From Candolleomyces eurysporus (Eukaryota > Basidiomycota > Agaricomycetes > Agaricales > Psathyrellaceae), in the NCBI GenBank assembly GCA_027579435.1, contig JANBPK010000760.1:40355-104354 (forward strand): a stretch of DNA of 64,000 nucleotides, read 5' to 3'. Below are positions 55,520-64,000 of the stretch, one piece after another. Below the pieces are notes generated by a model, which did not search any database, was not told the origin of the DNA, and worked only from the letters and a program-made list of their open reading frames with translations. The translations under genes were made by a program, and so were the position numbers. How positions within the stretch are numbered: the first letter of the stretch is position 1; every line of letters begins with the position of its first letter.

Positions 55520-57900
55520 TCGTTGATCAGTTTGTCAGTGCTTGTCACCGCGTCATCCCGGGTTAGGGTCTCTTCTCGGCATTGACCTACAAGTTCTTAA
55601 GCGACGCATCCTCTCTGCGCCAGAAGTTTCTCACTTCCCTCATTCCCAAGGGTGTCCTTATTTTTGACACTAGCCTTTGTACCCTCCAGCGATTTCCTCT
55701 GTTGATCTGCCTTGTCCCCGCATTTTCATGCAGATATACCAGCGATCAGGAAAAGCGAGGTGGGCGAATTCACTCTGAAGAAACCGAAGAAGGCGGGTGG
55801 TCGGTGAAGAAGAGATGGGAGAGAAGTGGAGAAAGGGTATTCAGAGTAATGAAAAGTGGCAAAGGTACGTTTGGCTCATTCATTTGTTTCCAGTCGACTT
55901 TTCACCCTTCATTTCATTCGTTGAATTTTTCGAGTTCTCGCTTGTGTATGATGTCTCTCACTGCATCTTGGGCTCGGTTCTTGTTCTTTACTCACGTATC
56001 CGAGCCTCTCAANCCTTTTTCACCCATCTAAGGTCGTTCGCTCTAGCGCGGCGGGTTCTGACTTTCAGACAACATAACCTCCCCATTCTATATCCATGCA
56101 AGACCACAATTCACTCCAGGCATTCCCTGTATCTTTCCAAGACACTGATATTGACAGTGCCATCGGAGCACTCCGATGGCCAGTCGAAACTCGGAGGGTA
56201 GGGACGCGTTCTTCTACGATGCTCCGATTCCTCCGGCCTGAGCAAAACCTCAGCGGTCACCGCTTCACCGACCACCATATCGGCTACGCTCACGCTGTAT
56301 GAGTGAGAACGTAAGCCTTAACCAGCGAGCGACAGTACCAACTCTAACGATGGGTGAAAAATACCGAATTGTTACAAATGCATTCATGAGCAAATAATAG
56401 TACACGGGAGATATTTGTTTAGCGGATTGCGGATGTGTAAAAGAACAGGACGGAAAGAGAAGGACAAGGTTGGGCCGAGCGGGAGTGAGTGGCTCGTGCA
56501 AGACAATCCGATGACGAGTCAACCGCGAAGCCTGTGCCTAGTCATGGTCAGGGACGGGGACAATGTACCAGGCCAGTCCCATTTCCTTCAAAAGAATCTA
56601 GAGTTGAATGATAAGTAGCTGTGGAATCATTAAGTGGAAGTATACAAACCGGTGTCTCAGCGGTACTATGGCCATCAGAATCGTAGTTCCACCCCTTGCT
56701 TGTGCTCCCTGTCGGTGGCATGAGAATCCTGAGGAATCTGAGTTAAAGTGCATTGTTTTGATAAGAGCTCGGAACTTACACGAAAGCATCCCTCCCGACT
56801 GGGGGTGGGTGGGGTGCACTACGAAGGATCATCCATTCGAAAGAAGCCTCTTCACTGACATGCACTTGATCGTCTGACGGCGTTGCCACTTTATTTAAAG
56901 TTTTGACAACATATTGGCTGATTCCGGGGACTTGATCGATGCGCCACTGCATCGTAAAATGTGTGAGTCATATACTGACTTTGTAAGACCCTGCTTACCT
57001 GGGGAGCCGGAGTCCCTTCAGGTAGGACAACGACTGCGGTGGAACCGCTCTGTCGACTTACTCCGAGAGGCCTACTGCGAAATACACCATGTGAGTAATC
57101 TATAGTTGAGATGGTGTAGTTGCCGGGCGGGAGGTCCATGCTGTGTTGTCAGAATCAAGTGTGTGAGGGGGACAGAGACTGAAGACGTGCATCAAATGGG
57201 ATATGCTTTTATACACCTGTGGTATATATTTGTCAGCATTACGACTGCCCCGAGCCAGCTATCTGCCATCTCAATGGCATTTGGAAGGTTGTCAACGTGA
57301 AGAATGTGAAAACTCTACTATGCACAATTCGCATCCGAGGTTTGAGGAAATTACCATCTGGAGGCTGATGAACACAAGAACGTCACGCGTCCCCAGCGGT
57401 GGGGAGCCGTGGAATTAATGAATCCCTGCCGGCTGCTTCTTTACGAAGACCCGCAACCACTTTGACAGGTTTCCTGGAACCACAGCATCTTCCATTTCCA
57501 GCTGCTCGTTCTGAAGCTGGTTGAAACCTCGATTTGAATGAAACACGAATGTACAGAGAGGTGGCCCTGATCAGGTCTGTTTCTTACATAGAGATCCATG
57601 GGCGCTGGGTGCTGGGAATCAAACCACAAGCTATAGAAAATCCCAATATCATGGAACCACGCTGAAGGACTCTTATAAGATGACCTGTAAACGTTCGGGT
57701 AAAAATGAATTCATCGTGAAAGCGCAAGGAATGCGTGCTTAGTGTTCATTTATCAGCTGACCACGCACGCTGAATTTCTCCGTTAGAGGACCCTCTTCCA
57801 TATCTCTTGCCAACGGCCTCGAGGAACAACAAATGGCATCGAAGATGGTGGCGTCAATTTGAAGTGAGGCTCCAACCTTCTCCCGCAAATGTCATGGGCA
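55520..57900. other. Unassigned region
   Basis: Overlapping short frames, one N at 56013. Nothing recognisable. Confidence 0.35.
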
Positions 57901-57901
57901 T

Positions 57902-58231
57902 CTAATGACCAACGGAGCGACTTGAGAGGGAGAACACCCTCCGGTTATCCTTACGCCATTTTACTGCTTTTGAGAGGCCTCTCTTGACGTACAAGATCTT
58001 TGATTCGAACACAAAGGTGGCCTCGGCGGGTTTTGCGAACACCATTGGGGGCTGCTCAGAACAAGTGAATATATCCGGGAGTGAAAAGTCTGGTTCACCG
58101 ACCCAACCCATGGAGCGGTCGCAGGCTTGTTGAGCTGAAATCCGCGCCAACCGTACCATCTCTTCGGCTTCAGGGAGACAGGAACTCAACGTAAATGTAG
58201 TTTCATATCCTTCGGTGTCACTGTTCGACAT
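57902..58231 (-). CDS. Hypothetical 109-aa frame
   Basis: MSNSDTEGYETTFTLSSCLP... has coding-like composition and an acidic start, but no domain I recognise. Its 3' part (57905-58030) is repeated at 58815-58940 with indels (GGTTATCCTTACGCCATTTT versus GGCTATCCTTGCGCCATTCT). This implies a duplicated gene end or a repeat. It could be the last exon of a decayed gene. Confidence 0.25.
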   Translation of the reverse strand: MSNSDTEGYETTFTLSSCLPEAEEMVRLARISAQQACDRSMGWVGEPDFSLPDIFTCSEQPPMVFAKPAEATFVFESKILYVKRGLSKAVKWRKDNRRVFSLSSRSVGH

Positions 58232-58439
58232 ATCGGGTTGTTGGGCAGGTATCCGATCACATCACATCTTGGAGTGCATGTTACCGAGACTCTCGATTCA
58301 ATGCCGAGTTGCACCTTGTTCGAGGGAAACGACAGCTGGTACCTATGCAAAGGGCACATGGGGTAAGTTCAAGCTGTCAATTCCAGCTAGCATCCGCGTA
58401 CAGCCCGCCTCATGACCCACAGGTTGCTGCTGTAAACAG

Positions 58440-58800
58440 GGACTCCATGGGCACTTGCAAATGATTGTATCCGACGAGGCGTTGCTGAACGAACGGAAAT
58501 GAGCGAGTTGAAAAATACAAACACAGACACAAAGAACGACCAAGGAAATGCGTGACAGTACAAACGCAGGGAGCCGGGTCGGGCGAAAGCGTCAAGAACG
58601 AAAGGATGAAGTGGAGAAGGGACAAGGACAAAGAAATAAGAGAGCACAACATACAGACACAACGTATATCACAACACAGCCAACATAGTGTTATACCTTA
58701 GACTAGGGATCGCCGACCTCGGATTCCACCTCGGATCGTCTGCCCCTGAGTCCGACGACGCTGGAGGATCTTCAGGTTGAGGATCATTATATTGGTGAAC
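58440..58800 (+). repeat. ~350-bp direct repeat, copy 2
   Basis: Counterpart of 53540-53890, same orientation, 4.9 kb away. It is followed at 58815-58940 by a second short repeat shared with 57905-58030. Confidence 0.65.
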
Positions 58801-58949
58801 ATCGCTCATCTGACCAGCGGAGCAACTTTAGAGGGAGGAAACTCTCTGGCTATCCTTGCGCCATTCTACTGCTGGTGGCAGGCTTCTCTTGAGGCAGAAG
58901 GTCTTTGATCATCACACAAGCTTGGCGGTATGGACGATGAGCCTGAGGA

Positions 58950-60300
58950 TTGATGTTTGAGGGTGTTTGTCATTGGCTTCGATCCGACCACCCTCTCATC
59001 CTGTACAGTTTGGCGTATCAATACCCTCAGTATCGCTCGAAGGCTCTTCAAGCAATCTCAAACGACCTCGATGGGTAAGGGCTACTGGGAATCTCCAATA
59101 TGAATGTCATGTCGACAAGTGCCTCTTCGCCCGCTTCAACGCCATCCTACGCCCTCTGCAACGGTCGGCCCCAGAGCTCATTGTTCCACCCATTCCAAAA
59201 AAGCTCAGCAAGAGCACCGAGGTTGCCATCTGAAGATGCAAGGAGATCACTGCTCGAAGTTGCAAGATGAGTTCAGGCGCTACGGCATATCCTCATCCTG
59301 CACATTGGCGAGAGGCCCGCTGACAACGGATCTTCGGAGAGACGAGGACGATGCGTAGGATTGTGATTCGAGGGTACAGTGATTATCTCACCATTGGAGA
59401 CATTCCATGGACTACAGTGCGTTTTCATTCCCTTCTCTTCGGATTTTTCCCTCACTTGATGATGCATATCAATCTAGAGTGGGAAGCTTTGAAAGAACAT
59501 ACCGCCGCACCTTGCGTTATCTTCGTCGCCTCTATCACCGTCAGGAAGCTCATCGTGGACTCATAGTATTTGATTAGGATTGCTATCGAAGAGGCCAGCC
59601 ACGTAACTATAAGGATAGGACGGAAATGGTTGAAGGAGAACGGGAGGACGGACGCGGGTTAGCGACGGTGAAGAACCGAGGGACTGCTGTACCCGGGGAG
59701 TTGAGGTGATTTCCCCTCCTTTCTATTTTTATTCCATAGTCTCTTCTTGTTCTCTTTCGCCTCAAACCTGACCCTGTTGCAACTTTCTCTCTTCGTCGTT
59801 ACCTTCTTCCCAGCAAGACGAAATTTTAACAATTCTGGAAGCGCATTAGCTTCGTGATGATTCATTCGAGGAACAGATCGTCGTCTTATCCACCCGAGAA
59901 GACAGGCCTCAACGTCGACAGAATCAAGGTTTGCATTTAAGTCTTCTGAACCTTACCTACGGCAACCTTCGCGAACGAATGGGCGACTTCCAAGCAACTA
60001 TCACTGTCCTCGAAAGCATCGAGGCCGTTCAATAACTCGCCTCCTAGGTCACCAAGACCGGGAAATAAAACGAACAAGTCGTCGAAGGGCTCGGCATTCG
60101 TCCGCACGGGATGGTGAAGGTTGGAGCTATACGGAGCATGAGTACGGTTGCCGGTATATTTGCAGGCTTTCCCTCAATGTTTAGTAACGGGAATGGCGAC
60201 TTTTCTTAGATTCTCGGCACCCCGAGCGACAATTCGATTCAATATTAACTCGTCAGTCGAAGGGAAGAGAGAACTCACGGATTCATAAGTGCAGTCTTGG
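58950..60300. other. Unassigned region
   Basis: Short frames only. DNA composition is host-like (CpG retained). No gene identified. Confidence 0.35.
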
Positions 60301-60419
60301 GTGCACTCGCGACGACCACGCCAGCACGGCAGAAGCAGCAGAGCTACCATGACCACAATAGCGTTGCCCTCTCACAGACTCAACTCGTATTCCCAAACAT
60401 ATGTGCCTTTCTCAACGGC

Positions 60420-61860
60420 CTCGTAGGGTCGAGTTATGAGACCTGGGAGTGTACAGAGGGTCACCAAGTCGTAGGCCTGATGATGTCCCTTTGGAATTGC
60501 TCAAGAACNGGGGGNATCAAAGTTTGGATGTTGACAGGCGACAAAGTTGAGACAGAAAGCTGTGTTGCCATCTCGATCAAACTAGGGCGAGAATTCAATC
60601 TATTCACGAGATAGCCAAACGTGCGTGGTAGTTCTCTTGGTGTCTTTGGAACTCCTGAACTGACACGATTCTTATCCCGTCCTGCCGGAACCGACTGAAT
60701 TAGCTGGATCGCTGTTTGGTCGTTGATGGAAAGTCATTGCAGGTAAGTCGGCCTCCGTTTCACTTGGCAAGCGCCTAACTCATCCGTTTTGAGAGCTCTG
60801 TCCTCCATTCCGAAATGAATTGCCTGCCGATGTTTTCCCGTGCAGAAGACCGATGTTGCACGTTTGATCTGTAAGGCTACGAGCGCGGGTGTGCTGTATA
60901 GGTGACGATATTGATGAGTACATTCATATCTCTTGACTTCTTGGTTTGTTGTCTTCCCATTGCAACCTTCTCGGACCATCTTGATCGGTGCATTCGCTTC
61001 ATAAAAAAACGTCAAACTCGATTTCTTCGTACCAAGTGTCGCCATTGTAGGCCAAGAGAGCAAACAAGTATCACTTGCTGCGATTTTTTCAGTACCGCAG
61101 CTCAGCTATCTCACAAAGCTGTTACTATGGCACGGCCGGAACTCGTATGATCCTTGAGAAAAATCCTCCCTGTTTGTTATCCACCGCCGACTGATCATTT
61201 CCATCATGGAAGTGGTAGTTTTGGCGATGTTCTATTTCAGACGAATAGGCTGTAACAAATTAGCTGATAGTCGGACATGCGGCTGTGGATAGGGATATGA
61301 ACGAAAGTTTAGCGCTCTTTGATCCCAGACTGTATGAAGATCTGCATCAAGGTTTACAATCCGGTTCTTCTTCGATGTTTCGTGTACTGACTTGGTCGCC
61401 CTAGGTGCGATCGCTGTCGTACGAACATTTTTATAATGGTGTATGTGCGGCGACTATAATCACTCCCCGATTCTCTTTGAGAATGAACTCATTCGCATCA
61501 TATCCGTCTGCTTTACAGCCCTGATCCTCAACGAGTTCACTATGGCCGTTTTGGAACTCATGACATGTCGAGTCAAGTTTTTGTTCATCCGCATAATTGG
61601 CCGACACATTGGTATTAGGCATCCCGGTATCTCTGAAGTCGTTTCCCTTGTCTCCATACATAGCACCACATTTTAACTGAATACTTCAGTAAGTGGTCCC
61701 ATCTCTCGAGTATCCGGCTGGAAATGCAGTCCTTATCCATTCGTGATTTTCGTAGGTCTCAGTTTCGTTGTTTCTCATGGTTCTGGATGGAAGACGGCTG
61801 CATTGTCGTACAATTACCAGGATCATTCGTAGAAGATCACACCAGCGACGCCGAGTAAGT
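60420..61860 (+). pseudogene. NEO1-type P4-ATPase (phospholipid flippase), 3' half, decayed
   Basis: Conserved blocks occur in order: IKVWMLTGDKVETESCVAIS (60516-60575), with the P-type ATPase motif MLTGDKVET; LDRCLVVDGKSLQ (about 60700-60740); ACRCFPVQKTDVARLICKAT (60822-60881); LSHKLLLWHGRNSY-like sequence around 61105-61140; FVIHRRLIISIMEVVVLAMF (about 61175-61235); VDRDMNESLALFDPRLYEDL (61285-61344); FENELIRIISVCFTALILNE (61476-61535); and a basic tail (RRLHCRTITRIIRRR). NEO1/ATP9-type flippases share these blocks. The hinge motif GDGxNDxxM after the ACRC block is missing, with unrelated bases near 60900. The frame changes several times and there are stops. The 5' half (phosphorylation motif DKTGT) is not seen. 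Two Ns flank a G run at 60508-60515. Confidence 0.75.
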
Positions 61861-61869
61861 TCTTGCAAA

Positions 61870-62490
61870 CCTTATTTTTGCTATTAAATTCATCGAACAG
61901 TGTACAGCACTCGGAAATTGGAAGCGTTCGGGAGGCACCTTCCCTCCTTCTTTTTGTTTTCCAGTCACAGCCTCAATATACTCGTTACGGTATGGCTTCT
62001 CCGTGGGCTACACTGCCTTTCGGACTACCCGTTTGTCGTCAAACGTGCGCCTACCAACCCCGTCTCCACAAAATTCAGTGGATAGGTTCTGATGATTGCC
62101 ATTGGGACCCTGGGCCCATGGATCCAAATCTCAATTTAAACGTATATTTCACGAGCTTCTGGTGCCTGGGCTACCCGGAATCGAGCGATCGATGAAGGTA
62201 CTCGTTTTGGGAATAGCGGGACGGACGAACGTGCGTCAGGTGACAGTATAGATAGTTACGCATACTCGTTGGTGACAACTTTCCCTCAGGCATCTTCTCC
62301 TACCATGTCGGCTGCAAGAAGACTCTGGCGAAGTGAGTCTCTTCTTCAACCTTTTCGAATGCCTCAGAATGTAGCCGAGTCTGTCGACTGACCTCGTTTG
62401 CAGGTTATTCATATCCTGAAAAACGCGATATGCACGTGTTATCTCCTGCGTTTTATTTCTGGAATTCGCGGTCGTCNGACTTGGGTATGT
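61870..62490. other. Unassigned region
   Basis: Between the NEO1-like and MFS-like sequences. No gene identified. The N-terminal half of the MFS protein, expected here, was not found. Confidence 0.35.
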
Positions 62491-62494
62491 TAGC

Positions 62495-63868
62495 GGGATA
62501 TACATTGCTGGCATTATGTTCTATAAATTCGGCCTCGAATTTTACAACGGCTCTTTTAACACTCTCGCTGCCGGGAAGGATAGTCACACGCCTTTCACGA
62601 CGCGTACGCCCTCCTGATATTGTTCTCCGAGCTCAACTTGCTCACTGTCTGTGGTACCGTTAGTGGGCGCTGCGCAGGGACTCAATCAAGCTGCTCAATG
62701 TATTGGTGCTATCCTCATCGCCCCGCTGGTAAAGAAGTGGCCGACAAGAAAGGTCTTATCTGCAGCGATAATTATGTTCTCTCTGACAGCCGCTATATTT
62801 CTGATAGCGGACGCTGGCACTGGTGAGCAATTACCTGTAGTACTCTACCGTCCACGCTCGTTGTAGACCTAACAATGCCCCTTAGACGGCAAGTTCAAAG
62901 ATCCCGTCACAGGCCAAGTGCAGTATGGTACTTGGCCAACAAATCTAGTACTTCTTCCCGGTCTCTATTCGCGTTGGTTCTAACGATATCTAGCTCTTTT
63001 TGTTTTGGACAGTGTCAGGTATCTGCTATGGAATGGTTGAGTTGATTCGGCGAGTTATGTGAGTTCAGTGAATATAGTTTCGATTGTCAGCATTCCTTAA
63101 CCAAAGCTCCCGTCAAGTCCTGTCGACATTGTTGGTGGTGATGTAGACAAGCTGCGTCGCATGGATGCCATGGTGGTGAGGATATCGCATCTTCTCCTTT
63201 ATGAGATCGAAGAGTAACCCTCTATCGTTGCAGCATATCTTCTACGGTCCGTTCATCCTTGCCTGAAATTGAGTCGATTTTCAAGAGTATCGCAGAGATC
63301 GCAGGAACGGGCGGAGCATTTGCCTCGTCGTCTGCTATTGATCGCTGGGGCGAGAATAAGAGCTTTTTTTTTGACACCAGGTACATCCCTCCTCCTGTCG
63401 TTTTGAATGAGAAAATCTCCTTACTGTTGGCTTTTGAACAGTATTCTTTGCCTTTGCAGGAGTGACCTGGTGGTTTATCTCGACACTGGGCTTCGCCCGC
63501 GAGGGAGCCGTTAGTGAAGAGGTGGAGGCGGCCGGTCTTGCTGTAGTTGACCGCTCCCAGAAGCCCACTACCAACTACCTCGTCACGGTCTGGCGCGGGT
63601 TCAGATCCTTCGGTGAAAGTGTGTGGGTTGGTGCAAGACTCATCTTTACCAACAGGTGCTTCATCTGTATGTAGTATCTCACTCAAATTTTTCGAGACTG
63701 TACCTGATAGTCTGTCAACTAGGGCTCATCCCTTCATAGTGAGCATGTTCTTTCCTTGAATCGGCCGATTTCCCTGATCCACAGCTCAGTTCAATTGCGC
63801 TTTACCTCCACCGATTCCTCGAGAACACTCTTGCTCCTGCATTTTCTAGACGAGTGTTGGACAAACCG
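62495..63868 (+). pseudogene. MFS transporter-like gene, N-terminus missing, two or three frameshifts
   Basis: Exonic pieces join well: YIAGIMFYKFGLEFYNGSFN...; LILFSELNLLTVCG; VGAAQGLNQAAQCIGAILIA, then PLVKKWPTRKVLSAAIIMFS; intron; DGKFKDPVTGQVQYGTWPTN; intron; LFLFWTVSGICYGMVELIRR; intron 63059-63117; PVDIVGGDVDKLRRMDAMV; intron 63176-63233; a 13-base exon 63234-63246 (HIFY); intron 63247-63295; EIAGTGGAFASSSAIDRWGE; then, after a nine-T run, PVFFAFAGVTWWFIS; a segment to RLIFTNRCFI; intron; NCALYLHRFLENTLAPAFSR (about 63796-63855). The helices and order match an uncharacterised MFS family of Agaricomycetes. Frameshifts near 62612, 62655 and at the T run (63364-63372, nine Ts where eight restore the frame) could be sequencing errors. 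The first ~6 helices are absent. Confidence 0.65.
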
Positions 63869-64000
63869 CGCAAAGATGTCGAATTATGTTATTATATCGG
63901 ATGCCTAAAACCGCTGGACCGAAGATCTTGGCTATGCGGAATGTGCTGGGGCAAACGACATATAAAAGTGGCTGGGATAGACTGAATGGCTGCATCAAAT

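Overview
The window looks like nuclear DNA of a filamentous basidiomycete, most likely an Agaricomycete. The evidence is short introns of about 50-65 bp with GTGAGT-type donors and CTAAC/CTGAC branch sites, two long-type unspecific peroxygenase genes (heme-thiolate peroxidases), a DUF4246 protein, a Plavaka-like transposase and a hAT element. Most N bases sit next to homopolymer runs or in multicopy repeats, so single-base frameshifts must be read cautiously.

Layout. 0-2.6 kb: a membrane-anchored coiled-coil protein gene and a small Cys-rich gene, both on the minus strand. 2.75-29.7 kb: a CpG-poor block of nested transposable elements. It holds a ~1.33 kb repeat in two long copies, a TIR element with subterminal repeats, two MITE copies, two ~1.1 kb LTRs in inverted orientation, a Plavaka-like relic, LINE pieces (ORF1-like, endonuclease, RT, RNase H, poly-A ends), a Copia pol relic and a hAT relic. 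Several open frames in these relics are interrupted by TGA codons that fit CGA-to-TGA change. 29.66-31.2 kb: a host gene whose acidic tail runs into a (CTC)n microsatellite and then into the hAT relic.

31-39 kb is ordinary gene space: an eight-exon membrane protein gene and a four-exon DUF4246 gene, with an LRR-like gene remnant between them. 39-44 kb holds a tRNA-like 3' half, a decayed BCAS3/WD40-type gene and a small dsRNA-binding-domain gene.

46.2-52.8 kb is the most striking part: a large inverted repeat, arms about 2.5-2.8 kb, spacer about 1.3 kb. Each arm carries one complete five-exon unspecific peroxygenase gene (383 aa, signal peptide, PCP heme-ligand motif, EGD and R-E active-site residues), and the two genes are transcribed away from each other.

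53-64 kb contains decayed copies of conserved genes: a KLHDC4/Kel3-like Kelch gene, the 3' half of a NEO1-type P4-ATPase and an MFS transporter-like gene that continues to the window edge. There are also direct repeats and long stretches with no assignable content.

The two peroxygenases are predicted secreted heme enzymes. The window shows no biosynthetic cluster around them; the neighbours are functionally unrelated. No CRISPR array or prokaryote-type system was seen.
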